The notes beneath the pieces were generated by a model that did no database searches, was not told the DNA's origin, and saw only the letters and a program-made list of their open reading frames with translations. From NCBI GenBank assembly GCA_965153455.1, contig OZ234496.1, forward strand, positions 20,328,304 to 20,392,303: 64,000 nt of DNA, read 5' to 3'. Shown here one piece after another: positions 51,924 to 64,000 of this stretch; position 1 is the first letter of the stretch, and the number at the start of each line of letters is the position of its first letter. The DNA is from Sphagnum compactum. Lineage: Eukaryota > Bryophyta > Sphagnopsida > Sphagnales. The position numbers and the translations under genes were made by a program.

Positions 51924-53733
51924 AGCAACCAGCTTGCTGACTCAGTTTGGAAGCAGCTGCATCTGCTTCTGCTGCTGCTTTCTTGCTGGTGTTTGGGTGC
52001 TTTGATGGGAGAGAACAAAATGGTGTTTTTAGGTTATGCAATACTTTTAGTATGAGAATTACCCATGTGCATTTGTCTGGTTGTTGCAACAGCTAATTGC
52101 AACAACAGCTGCATCTGTCTGTTTTGTACTTTGTTGCTGGTGGTTCTACGTTTTACATCTCTATATTGGTTGTGCATTTCAAGCAAAGATTTCAAACCTT
52201 GTGTTTTTGTATCTAATGCTGAACTCTCGTTCTCTCTCTGTCTCTCTCTGTCTCTCTCTCTCATATATCTGTCTCTGTGTTTGTCTATGTTTTGTATTGC
52301 ATGCTGAACTCTCTCTCTCATATCTGTCTCTGTGTTTATTTTGTATGGCATGCTGAAATCTCTCTTTCTGTGTCTTGTATGGCTTGCTGAACTTTGTCCC
52401 TCTCTGTGTCTCTCTCTCTGTGTTTTGTATTAAATGCAGATTTCTCTCTTCCCATATCCCTTGTCTTTATACAGCTTTCATTGCAAATGATGTTATTTGG
52501 AGCTTGTGACAAGCAGGCTGTGCAAAGTTTTTGTCGAATAACGTCTCATCCATTGGGAGTAATTTTGGGAGTTTAGGGGAATAGCATTAGTAATGTGAAA
52601 CACTCACAAAATGCATGTATTTCAGGTGGATGTGTGGTGCAAGCTCAAGTATGGTATTAGCAATGTCTCTTGAGTGCTAGCCAACATCACGTCTGAGTCT
52701 TCCCATTGCTTCCGGAAAGGCAACAGAAACTCAGGACGCAGATTGTGTATAATGGTTTGCCCAAGTTTTTTGGGAAGATTATTATATGCTTATCTACACC
52801 CACAAAGGGTAGTCATGGCAGCTCGTCACTGCTGTTCGTGATGAAGGTGATGGTCTGTCACTTTGTGAGCGACTCTCATGAGGTTATGACTGTACTCATT
52901 GTTGTGTTACCTTTAATTGTTGTTGTGGAGATTTCTCTGCAACTTCATCGATTTTTTATGATTTCTGGTTTCAATCCTTTGGGTCAGAATGACTTGGTTG
53001 CAATGGCCTAAATTTTGTGGTCGGTGATAAATGAGCATCTTGGCTAGCCTGTGTCAAGATAACTTATAGTTTGGTTTGTCAACCAAAAAAAATCTACATT
53101 AGAGAAGAAGAGAAGAAGATAAATGATAAAAGTTATGATACAATGACCAATTTACACCTGCAAAATGTGTTACAATTGCATTACATTCCCATCTTTCTAT
53201 TCTTAAATCAGCCAAAATTAACCACATTGCCAGAGCAAAACTGACTGACACAAGTATACAACCAAGACATTAGACTTATTTTGTCACTAACATTGTGCAG
53301 AGGCTTAGTGCCATAACAATAAGCTGATTGCTTCAAAGGACCCTCAATAGAGATAGGGTAATGAATCTGAATGAATAGTTGTAGCTCACAATCTATGTGA
53401 TCAAACAGAGTGGGCATCTTATAAGTACAAAATCACGCTCTACACACAAATCTTTTTGGTCTGCAAATGCAGTCACCTAGTATGGCAATCCATGTACATG
53501 TGTATCATCATGAGGGAGAAAGTTCCAAATTCACCATTCAACCTACCTTAGAAAAGGCTTTGTGATAGAAGGATGACAATTGCCAGATGACTTGAAGATT
53601 TATATGGTAACAAATACAATGCACCAAATTCAGTGACTTTTGTGAATGGGTTTTGGGATAAGGGAGGGAGGATAGAGAGGAAATGCATTATTTGCAAGAT
53701 GATATGAAGATGCAGGCTTCTTTTTCTTTTTTT
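51924..53733. other. eIF5 3' region and intergenic spacer
   Basis: The first part is the 3' UTR and downstream sequence, including a CT-rich tandem repeat (52220-52450). No domain-bearing frame follows. The last few hundred bases probably include the 3' UTR of the convergent minus-strand thylakoid protein gene. Confidence 0.55.
52220..52450. repeat. CT-rich tandem repeat with GCATGCTGAACTCTCTC units
   Basis: Four or five units, each starting (A/T)TGCTGAA(C/A)T, followed by CTCT/CTGT runs and ending near TTTTGTAT(T/G)GC. Unit length shrinks from about 85 to about 35 bp. Confidence 0.8.
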
Positions 53734-54947
53734 TCACTTGGATGGGCTTAGAAGGCCATTCACAACTGTGGAGGCAACTAGAACTGCCACTAATTCTGCA
53801 CCTGCCACAACACCTGCCTGGTATGCAGGTGATAGCCCACCTTCTGGAGAGAATCCCTTTGATGAGGTGACAGAGAAATCCGCAACTGCAGTCTTCACCA
53901 CACCAGAAACAGCTCCTGACACTGCTTGAGCTTCGGCTTCTCCCTCCTTGACCAGCTCCTTCACCTCATCCACAACCTGACAAATAGATTGTAAAAATTG
54001 ATTTACTCAAGAGTTGTTTTTGCAAAGATCTGCAAAGTTCATCATTTTGTTCCAATCACACAACTCAGAAGCAAATGGGTAGTCTTCTCTGGTGGATTAA
54101 TGGACCACATCATACAGGAAATAACCATCAGCTCCACAGTTCATCAGTTTGCTTCAAAAATGAATGCCATGCAAAGGAGGTCAATTGCTACAGAGCATCC
54201 TCACACTAGTCACAAACTGCATAGCTCACAATGACCCAATCTCAAGCAGTGCATTGCAAGTTCATGTAGGAAAAAAAAAATTTATCAATGAAAGCAAACA
54301 AACAAAGAAGCTAAAAAGATTTAACCAAAACAGAACAACACTTGACAGCACTAGGGAAGCAGAACTACTCTCTTCTGCAAATACTGGCTGTATTTTAGAC
54401 TTCTACTAGAGATGCACTATACTCCACCTGCATTCACAATTGTCTCTCCTGCATGGATTACAATCTGTAGGCACAGGTTGCACAGGCACAGTTGCACATC
54501 CTACTACAGATTGCTTCTGGAGAAAAAGACAAGGAAGTAACAAAACTCCCACCACAAAACAGATAGCATTTTTGAATCTTGACTCAATGCCTGGGGTAGA
54601 TGGATTGTACACACCTAAGTACACTGCTGTAAAGAAAAGAAAACTAATCTAGTTTCATTCACGCTAGGTCTTTGCATTTCATTATTCCTCCGTCTGTTGT
54701 CGTCTGTAGGAAACAAACAATCCGGGGCCTGATTGCTTTCAGTTCAGCAAGAAAACCTCGCACTAAGCACATCGCAACACCAGATCTTCACACTGTCTGT
54801 CAACGATACAGCAGCAACTCTTTGTCTCTCACAACAATACGTACGAAATCAACCTACCTGAATTAGCTTCTCGTGTGCATAGTTCCAAAAAAAAGCATCT
54901 CTCGGTGGCGACGACACCGAAAGAAAGAGATGAGAAACTGGATGGCG

Positions 54948-54983
<36 letters not shown>

Positions 54984-55428
54984 AGAGAGGTTCTGTGTAT
55001 GTGTGTGTGTGTGTGTGTGTGTGTCTCTCCGGCCGTCCGTCACCTACAGCAGCATGGGTACAAAGCGACCAGAAAGGGACAAGAATTCAAACCTGTTTTT
55101 GCACCTTCCGGAATCCAAACACTGGAATATCACGAGCCTGAGCAGCCTGTTGCGAGGAGGAAAAAAGAACAGCAGAAAGAGTCGTCAACGCTAACGCCTG
55201 CCGCCTGGAGACGGAACTCCTCACTACGGGTACTACTTCTTCCCCCGCACCACCCTCGCGCCCAGCCTGCGCACACACAAGAGACGAGCCCGTCCTCTCC
55301 CGCAACCTACTCCTCCTACTCCTCCTTCCTGCTGCGGCGCCGTCACTACTGACGCCGCAGCCAAAGGCGGCAAGCTTGAGCGCGGGCGACGCACAGGCGG
55401 CAACCTTGATGGCCATGGCAGACGCCAT
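53734..55428 (-). CDS. Nuclear-encoded thylakoid lumen/membrane protein, Tat-type transit peptide, two exons
   Basis: Exon 1 is 55428-55093 (112 codons, phase 0) and exon 2 is 53976-53734; the intron is GT-AG, and the product has 192 residues. The N-terminus MASAMAIKVAACASPALKLA is a stroma-targeting transit peptide. SVSRRQALALTTLSAVL is a twin-arginine thylakoid signal ending AQA, after which the mature protein starts RDIPVFGFRK. A short charged helix (DEVKELVKEGEAEAQAV) and a C-terminal hydrophobic segment (YQAGVVAGAELVAVLVASTV) follow. Small plant proteins with DIPLFG-type starts and AGVVAGAE-type ends exist, mostly called thylakoid proteins of unknown function; I know no proven role. The C-terminal segment suggests membrane anchoring. 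The exon join is inferred from splice sites and phase. Confidence 0.75.
54952..55024. repeat. CA/TG inverted microsatellite hairpin in the intron
   Basis: A CA run ending ACATACACAGA (54952-54986), a 5-nt loop, then TCTGTGTATG and a GT run (54992-55024) are exact complements. It lies inside the intron of the thylakoid protein gene, close to the splice donor, so the transcript can form a hairpin of more than 30 base pairs. Confidence 0.85.
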
Positions 55429-56614
55429 TGCTCCACAATTTCGCAATACAAGAAATTCTCTCTAAACGTCCGCTGTTCTCAAACGCAATTGCTATGCACT
55501 TGTGCAAACAGAGCACTGAAGAGTCCCGACTACTTGCCCCCCCCCCCCCCAACCCCCAAAAACCAGAAAAAGAAAAAGAAAAAGCAAAGCAAACCCCACA
55601 AAATCCCCAAATTTTCACAAATTCCAGAGCCAATTGTGAATTAAAAAGGATAAGGATGGTGGCCTATTGAGAGGTTGGTAGGCGATCGCACACTAAGGTC
55701 CTAACCCTTTGAAAAGTTATTAGCTTGTTGTGAGTGGGGTCCATAAAGCACTTGAGTGAATACTATTTCTTTTCTTTTTCAAAAGTTGTCCAGAAAGACA
55801 CTTAAAGTACCTACTATGGAACGGTCCTTACCAGAATGCCAGAATGGGAAGGCCCATTCCACCTAGGAAGGGGGCAAGCTCCATATAGTGAGTTGTCGTA
55901 TTTTGTTATGTGATATCGGGTTTGACTAGGGCCTATTCCAAAGCGTAAACTCAAACTAGGGGAGGCCTGTGGGAGTAGGTCTTCCCCAATGTAAGGCATA
56001 GAATTTCTTTTATTCAAATGGTGAAAGGTTTGCATATGATCAGCAGATTGGTACTTCTTCAATTGACCAACAAATCTTGTATGCAATGAAGTGCTTTCAA
56101 ATACAAAGAAAAAAACCTTGGAGTGCTTTACCCATCATAAAACATGACCCAAAGGTTATTGTGAACCTAAAACATGCATAGATCACAAGTCATAGAAGGA
56201 GAGGGTTCTTATGCCTACTTATAGGTGTATGATCCTTCTCACTCTTAAGGAGTGGGCATAGTATCTCTCCTCTTTTCTAAGAGAGAGATCAAGGGATATA
56301 GTGCACACTCCAACTACACTTAGAAATATTCTTGGACTTCTTTTTGTGATGGAATATGGGCCTTTGTCACATTAGATGATACCTTACAAGATGTCACCTA
56401 AGGTGCCTTCACATAGGTGCTTTTATGTAGAGTCCTGTTTTGATGTCCACTTCTTGCCTTTCAGCCATGGAACCTTTAAATCCAGATTGCCCTCTTCCAA
56501 GTGTCTTACTTTACACCAATTTGGTGCGGTGCCCTTCAACCACATTCTCATAATACTCATCAGGCCATCAGACTGGGTCAAACTCCATCTCAACACATTG
56601 GGTGTATGGTAAAG

Positions 56615-56710
56615 CCTAATGGCAAGGGAATTACCAAAATAAGGGCCTGATGGTAAGGGCATTACTGAAATAAGGGCCCAATGGCGAGGGCATTACCCGA
56701 ATTAGGGCCC
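56615..56710. repeat. Three-copy ~33-bp tandem repeat
   Basis: Units of the form CCTAATGGCAAGGGAATTAC followed by CAAAATAAGGG recur with drift (TGATGGTAAGGGCATTAC; CAATGGCGAGGGCATTAC). Confidence 0.8.
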
Positions 56711-59700
56711 TTGTAAGGCAGCAGCTGAGTGCAGCCAGTGTATTTTGTTTTGGGGTGAATTTTCGCAACCTGGAAAAAAGGGCTGGCGAATCCAACAAAG
56801 GGATTTTTGAGATTTAAAAAAACATTCGCCATATCTTGACCCAAAAAACTTAGAAGTCTCCAGATTTAGATAGTGTGTTCCTGTAGGTCGCCAGAAGTAG
56901 GCAGGATTCCAAAAAAGATCTACTGGTTAACCAGGACAGTCGCCATTTATTGTTAATTAATGCTGAGGATCCTACCCAGTGAAGCTACTTGAGGAATTTG
57001 AAAAAAAAACACTGAGTGCAGCCCTATTTTGCTAATGCCATCACCCACAAGCTTTACTCGATCTAAAGAGCAAAGAAGGGCTTATTCATTCATCCCATTT
57101 TCTTTTCTGGGGGGTTCATTTTGGAGCAGATTACAACAGTGTAGCATCAAGACAGAAAGTACAGAGTGCAACCAATGTACCATCAAGGGATAAAGTACAG
57201 AGTGTTGTCGTAGCAATGTGCCATCAAGTGCTGAGTGTACACATTGAGGCAGCATTCAATGAGAAATGGAATTGGCAATCAAACCTGACTCGGGCGCGTC
57301 AACAGAAAGACAGTGGTGGAAAGATCCAGGCATTATGTTTTCGTAAAGCCCTCGGCCATTGTTTTAACACTCCCAGGAGCCCAGGAGGAGTGAGACTTAA
57401 GAAGCGGAATTTCCCTCCCGCCATGCACATCTATCAACCGGATCGCTGCAAGGTTTCAAATTACCACCAATGGTACCATGTAAGCTTGACTCGATCGCGT
57501 TTGATATTGCCATACATACCCATTCTATGCGACTCATGTCTGCACAGCCAGCATTCGTCAATAGTCTGGATCAGGAGGGTTGACATTCATTGATAGGGCA
57601 GATCGCAAGGGGGTCTCCAGCGGTTTTCTAGGGTAACTCCCTCAGAGCATGGAGTCCCCAAAATAACCGGCCCCCAAGGGGCCTCATGCGCAATTGTTTC
57701 AAGAACTACTCAGTCCTCAAGAGTTACCATGCACTTAAAAGCCCACTGGAAAACATAACGCCCACTCACCTCATGGAGGGAAATTCCACTTGAGAATGTG
57801 TCGTCCAATTACACTACTAAAATCCTCGGAGGTCTTTACAATCAAATAAACAAATAAGTTATTTGAAGCATAAGGGCCCTATGTGTACAACCTCATAGGT
57901 TCTCACCCCTCTTCACTCAAGCTACTATCCTTGTTTATAAGGTCTCAAATCCTAGACCTGTGAAGCCCTTCACATTGGATTTTGATTTTGATTTGGACGA
58001 ACATGGAGCAGGACCAAGGGCCCTAAATGCTTTGCCACGAATCAGTGTCCCTTAATTAAAAGGAGCAAGAAGGGCTGCATTAATAGCCCATCTTGACCAT
58101 CAATGGGACTAAACCCCATTTGCACATCGGGCACAATCATCCATCAACACCCAGGATACAATCAACATTGAATGCTTCCTAAGACTTCCGATTTTCACAA
58201 TTTTGTAACACATCATCTGTATTTTCTAATATGGACATGGAAATTATTCTTCAAAATGATGTTATTTTGGTATCGTGCAAATTGACCCAATTTTTGCACA
58301 AATGGTGATCACTAGAGAGATACCTTTGAAGGTTATTCCTCAAGTTAATGTTATTTGATAGCATGCAAACTCAGCCATTTTTCACAAAAGTAGACAAATG
58401 GAGTTTCCTACAAAAGGGTTTCAAGACAGCAATAGATACCCCACGCTCTTGAAAATGGTGACCAAGAGTTTTAGGAAAAATAAATTTATGCATCCAATGA
58501 GAAGGCTTAGCATGCACTCAGGAGAGCCCAACATTTTTATTCTTGGTGGTTTGGGGGGGGGGGAGGGGAGGGGCAGGGGCAGGAGGGATTGTTTTTTACT
58601 GGGGAGGTGGTGCTCTTCTATCTTGCAGGTTTGCATGAGCCCTAGTTGGCCTGCTAAGAAGATACTTTTAAAATTCGGAGTTAACTTACATTTAGAGGCA
58701 CTGCTCTTCTCTTTTGGTGATTTTTTTTTTCCTGATTTTATCTAATATGCTTTGGCTGAAGCTGAATTGTCATATATATATTAACTAAAATGGTGTGTCA
58801 TACAGAAGCCACCATGCTTTTATTTTGGGTAGTGTGGGTCGCCTAGGTGCTTCTAATGCGGGACTGCCCAATGTTTCAAAAATATTGATTTATGAGGCAA
58901 TCAAAGTGGTTCCTTCAAATCAAAATTTAAAAAAACTATGGATGCACCCCTTCACTAACTAATAATCAACAGTTATTGTTTTCTTAACAGAATTCAATTG
59001 CAAATAAGACAATGGAGGGTTAAGATGAGTGGAAAAGATTTGGCAAAACAAAGACAATTTGTCAACTGGATCTTGCTTGTTTGACCTTTAAATGCTTAGC
59101 CCCTTCTAAACCCACTTTACCTTTGTTTGGACCTCTAGTTTAAAACATGGCCCAATCTACTCATTCACTAAGGTGACTACAAAATCAACTATTGGATTCA
59201 AAGTCCACACATTCTAAAATCTTTGATAAAAAGAAAATAGCAAAGGGGTTGACCAAGATAAGTATGGCACTCACAATGACCAAATTAAGTACTTGTTCCA
59301 AAAAATTCAAGTCAAAATGTGATTCCTCCGTGTGGAAAAGAAAAAACATTGCAACTGGAGTTAGCACCACTAACACACCACCCCCATTTCTTTGTTTTGG
59401 AGCCATCCAGGTGAATGAGCCTCAACTCTAGGCCCTCCATGCCACATGGAGTGCATTTTTCTTTCCCTTCTCTTTGCTCCCACCTTAACATACCTACCCA
59501 CCCTAAACCTACCCCGCCTCCTACCTACCTAAACCCTTCCTATCTAGCCACCTTCAACCCTAAACCTCCCTTTCTCCTGTCTCCCCTTCCCATCTTGTTG
59601 TGTTGCCACCGTCATTGACAACTTGTGACTCACACTGCACCATAGTTGTGACTTGTGACCTCCAATAGGGCTCTTCCCACTCCCACAACCTCCTCGAACT

Positions 59701-62394
59701 TTCGTTCCATTGGCATTGCAACCTCCTACAACACCCTTCACCTATGTCGCACCCATGTATGCCTTAGTTCTTGTTTCCTTGTTGCAAGCGATGAGCTCCA
59801 AGCTTGCCATCATGTTTTTTGGTTGTTTTGTCTATTTGCAACAAGCAACACCATGTATGCCCATTGCCCTCTCCTCTCTTCTTCTTTTTTTCCCCTTTTG
59901 TTTTGTTTTGAGACATGGCAATGATGGCAATGAGCAATGTGCTAGCCATCATCCTTTTGTTCCTCGTGTTTTGTTATGTAGTTCCTTGTAACCACTCCTT
60001 TGCAACATAGAAATGCAACGTTGTTTTTTTAATTTTAGAAAATAATGTAACACAACTAACCCAAAATTGTAGGAGTGTTAATTGGGTTTAGGTTTATGTT
60101 CCCTACAAGATTAGTTTTAAAAACCCATCTTGTTTAACATTTTAGTATATATTGTGTTCAAGTGAGGAGAAAGAATATGAAGAAAGTAAGCTGGTGTTTG
60201 GTTTTCGGTTGTTGTCTTCAATGGCATTTGGTATAGGTTACAATAATTGCATATATGAAATAAACTAGACCTAATTAGGTGTGTGTGTGCAATGTATTGT
60301 GACATGTTAAAAATAAGTGATACCATAGTAATGATAACATAAATTTTGTTGTTTCTCTGAATTTTGTGGTGATTCAAATTTTTATGGATTTTGAAAATTA
60401 TTTGGTCATGTGTTCCATTGCCTTCTTAAAACACACAAATGTGCAAACATGTGAAAATGTTGAAAAATATTTAGTGAATTTGCTAGTTTAAACCATTAAT
60501 GGTGATATTTGTAAGAAAACAAAAGAGGTGTTGAATTTATGGGGAAAGAGGTTGGTCATGAAAATGGTTCAAGTCAACTAAGTTAAGAAAGGTGTGATTG
60601 TTTATTAGATTTGAAGTTTCAAAGGAGCAAAATATGATTGCCATTATGTTTGGATGTTGAAAAAAAATTCATAAAAGAGTATGTAAGACATTTTAAAAAA
60701 AAGCTTGCTCCCCATTGTTGAATCTAAAGTTATAGCTCACATCTGGTCAATGATTTATTTGAGTTGCATGATTTGCTTTCTCTTCCTAGCTTGAAATCAT
60801 GGTCTTTGATATATGTATCACCTACTATAGAACTCTAAGTGTCTTCTAAGATTCATTGTCGAAACCTCTTCGTTGTCCATACCTTCCATGTGCCACCTCT
60901 TCATCCTTTCAAGTGTCTTCCAAAAATCTCCATGGTGAGATGCAAAAATATTACAAACAATGTCAAGTTAAACTAATCACACAAACCACATGATGCCATC
61001 AACATCTTTGCTATGTGTTCACATAGTCACACATTAGTTGCACTTTGACCTAGAAAATTGCATCTTGTAAAAACTCAAGTTCATAGCCCAAATGGGATCC
61101 ACATTATATGTTGGTACCACCACCAAGATTCCAAAGCAAATGAAATAATAATTCACTACTATGGTCCTAGTGACCTTTGCATTTGACAAGCAACTTGCCA
61201 TGGACTAGTTTGGATATATTTATGGATTTTTTTCTATTGTAAAGTAAAATTTAAATACAATTTAATTTGAACAAAACAAAGAAAAAACTTAAACGTTTAG
61301 AAAGTTATTTTGTTGATGTTTTTCAACATTTTTAAAAATGAGTGTCTTACAGGTTAATCCAACTTGGGAAATAACTAGCTTGGATTTAAACAATATCAAC
61401 TACTTATTGTGTTGACATGAAGACTGCAACACATAGGTGCTTGATTTATTCAAATACAATATGAAAAAATGTTAAGAAGTTTGACAATTCATGTGAAGAA
61501 AGTCAATTGTAAATTTCAAGCTACGATTTATTTGTCAAAACTCAAGATCGATTTGGTCATTGAAATGTGATTCCATAGTTGTGATCCCATAAGTAAATTC
61601 TCCTCCATCTATTCTACAACACCACACACTACACTTGTGTAGAATGAACAATCCCATTAGGTTTCTATCCTACTTGAACCAATTAACATCCTTGCATCAC
61701 ATGCTTTAACCTCCACACTAAATGTTGTAAGAATATTGTTCAAAGAGGTCGAAACAAACTTTTGCAATCTTTGAGAACAAGTTGACATTGTGATATGATA
61801 ACCTAATCAAAATGGCCCTATAGTGTAAACAATTTTATGCATTTCCCATAGAAATGACAAATTTCACATTACCATTTATAAGTTAGTGTAACAAATGAAG
61901 GTATTGTAATTAATCCCACAAAAGGATTTAAAACTTAGTATAGTAAAAGAGGAGTATTGCATATCCCCTTGCTATGTCAAATTATAGTTTGTAAAAACAT
62001 GAGAGTATTGCAAATGCCCTTACCATGTAATATTATAGTTTGTAAAAGAACATGACTTTTAATATCATTTCCCTAAAAAATTCTACCATTTTCAATTACA
62101 ATTGCAAATAAGGTAGATACTACATTCATTTTGTCATTTGAGATTATCATTTAAAAAAACAATGAAAGTATTGGACTTTGCAAACTACCCTTGATTTAAG
62201 GAAAACTTATATAGTGATTGATAATTTTTAGACGTAACCCATATGCAAGTATTGTGATCATTAACTTTTTATTAATGTTGAAGGTTGAAAAGATAGTTTA
62301 AATCAAGGATGAAAATGATTTATAATACCTTCATTTGTTGGAATTGGCGTCAAGAATCTTTTGGTGTTAATAAGTTTATTTTGTCATTAGTCTA

Positions 62395-62790
62395 TAGGAG
62401 GTAGGTAGGTGGACCCATGTAAATGAAGTCATGTATGTGGACAATATGTAGGTGTGGGGGCATATACATTTTTATTTTTTTTGGTGCAATATTTTCATGA
62501 GTTGATGTTAGCATCACCTAATTGATAGGTAGGTAAATAAGTGGGCTTAGACAAGGGGGGAAATCAAATTAGTACTTGATGTCTTGCAATATCTTCATCT
62601 GTCGATACCAACATCAAATAGCTTGTAGGTAAGCAATTAGATGCAAGTAGGTTGTTTTTAAGTAGATAGGTAAGGAAGTTGAGGGGGAAGACAATTTAAA
62701 CTAGTAAGTGAGGGGGAAAAAAAAGATGTTATAAGAAGGTAGGTAACCAAGTGCCCGGAGTAGTAGAACTCTTTATGTAGGTAGGTGAAA
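62395..62790. repeat. Degenerate TAGGTAGG repeat cluster
   Basis: TAGGTAGGTGG, GATAGGTAGGTAAATAAG, AGGTAAGCAATTAG, AGATAGGTAAGGAAG, AAGGTAGGTAACCAAG and GTAGGTAGGTG occur over about 400 bp. Same family as the three earlier clusters. Confidence 0.55.
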
Positions 62791-64000
62791 ATAAACATGC
62801 ACCTCAGGGTGGTTAGAGTTGAAAGTTGAAAGGGAAGGAGACCCTAAGCCAAATTTTTTCTTAAAAAAAAATAATCGTGGTAACCAAGGTGATTGGTTAG
62901 CATAAGGGTGGTTAGCACAACTGAGAACCGATGGAAAAAAACTGGGCATCCAGTCACCATCCATCCACCAAATGGTGCGGTTCACTGTGTCTGCAATATA
63001 TTTGGTTGTGAATGTGAAAGTGAGGAACATTTGAAAAATCGGCAACAACTTGAAGGGCAAGCAAGGCCATCTGTAGTAGTTGGAACTCTTCGGTCAGCTC
63101 ATAAATGAGTTTTCAGAGTTTCAGAGTTGTTGCAAGAAATTACTTGCAACAATTTACTTCACCCAAAATCCTTGTGGCAATTCTCAATCAATAGACCATC
63201 TAAGAGTTCTCCAAAAAATCAATGCAACCAAAACAAGGGGGTGTGTCAATTACACTATGGCCTTGCCATTTACATTAAAAAGTATCATAAGGCAAAAGAA
63301 GAATTATGAAAACTCAAATATTTTGCCATGCAAAAATTCTCTAAAAGAAACCAAAAAATCCTTCAAGATATTAATAACTCTATAAGTAATCTCAAAATTT
63401 CAATACAAGCCAAAATCTCACCTTTCAGAAATCCTCATATAAAAATAGACCGATTACCTAGGGTCCAAAATCCCCTTGAGCTACTATATAATGAATCTAA
63501 ACACAATATCATCGCCTTGGTAGGCAAGGCCAAAAAATGTATCAAAAACTAGTTAGATTGCCATGGCTCACACCCATTTAGAACTCAATACAAAACCAGA
63601 TATGATTTATTGGGCATTTGGAGATTAAAAAATCAAAATTAATGACATTATTCTATTCACTTAAACACATGGGTCTCATCTTTAATAGGACCATACTAAC
63701 ATATAACACTTATTTAGTGGGACCGAAAAATCATCAAATTTAGTGTATATTATTGAGTACAACATCATAGTACCTCATTACTTTGGTAGGTCTGCACTCT
63801 TGCACCAGGTTGTCATGGACAAAACTTTGATGATTTTGGAGGCAGGAGAAGGGTCTAACTTATTGTGAGTCCCGCCTCGTTGAGCAATGCTCCCACCTTG
63901 AGGCTTCACCCTACTCATGAAGCAATCACTTGGAGATGTTCCCTTGTGTGTATAGAGAGGGCAACTTATTATTTGGTGAATATACTAATCCCTCTTAGAA

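Larger units (their letters stand above)
55429..64000. other. Intergenic spacer, no supported gene
   Basis: The first bases are the likely promoter and leader of the minus-strand thylakoid gene. The remainder is AT-rich with no recognised domain in any frame. It contains a three-copy repeat near 56615, a small G-run at 58550, a CCTACC-rich stretch near 59480-59560 and a TAGGTA-rich cluster at 62395-62790. Confidence 0.6.

Noticed and set aside
1-64000. A CRISPR array or bacterial operons
   Set aside because: The window is clearly a plant nuclear genome with introns and retrotransposons; its tandem repeats have no regular unique spacers or cas genes.

Overview
This window is nuclear DNA of a plant. 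Evidence: GT-AG introns, a plant-type caffeate O-methyltransferase-like gene, an HVA22/REEP gene with a plant HVA22-i/j/k-like start, an uninterrupted eIF5 gene, a nuclear gene for a Tat-type thylakoid protein, and Ty1/copia, Ty3/gypsy and hAT transposons. A fragment resembling the axonemal dynein assembly factor DNAAF5/HEATR2 suggests a plant with flagellated sperm. Together with the sparse genes and large AT-rich, repeat-filled spacers this points to a fern or another large-genome spore-bearing plant; a species cannot be named from sequence alone.

Layout: 1-10.7 kb is AT-rich spacer with hairpins, short repeats and Helitron-like termini. 10.7-14.0 kb holds a minisatellite followed by a six-exon HVA22/REEP gene. 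17.8-23.0 kb is a decayed minus-strand Ty1/copia element with the DNAAF5-like fragment between its 5' LTR-like sequence and gag. 29.3-31.4 kb is a four-exon O-methyltransferase gene. 34.27-47.45 kb is a hAT transposon (matching terminal inverted repeats, 8-bp target duplication) interrupted by a retroelement at 36.44-45.68 kb. 47.5-49.7 kb has poly-G and poly-C tracts, an assembly gap and a tRNA-derived SINE-like sequence. 50.5-51.9 kb is eIF5. 53.7-55.4 kb (minus) is a two-exon thylakoid protein gene. 55.4-64 kb shows no gene I can support.

The outstanding object is the inserted retroelement. Its single long reading frame, broken by one TAG, encodes a Gag with two zinc knuckles, an aspartic protease, a complete-looking DNMT3-like cytosine-5 DNA methyltransferase, reverse transcriptase, RNase H, integrase and a C-terminal PHD finger. 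A methylation 'writer' and a histone 'reader' are thus carried in a Ty3-type polyprotein. DNMT-carrying retrotransposons have been reported from dinoflagellates and a charophyte alga; this arrangement in a likely land plant, with a PHD finger and a leader of repeated TGACGTCA palindromes, is the best candidate for a little-described system here. I could not find matching LTRs, although both junctions with the hAT sequence look precise.
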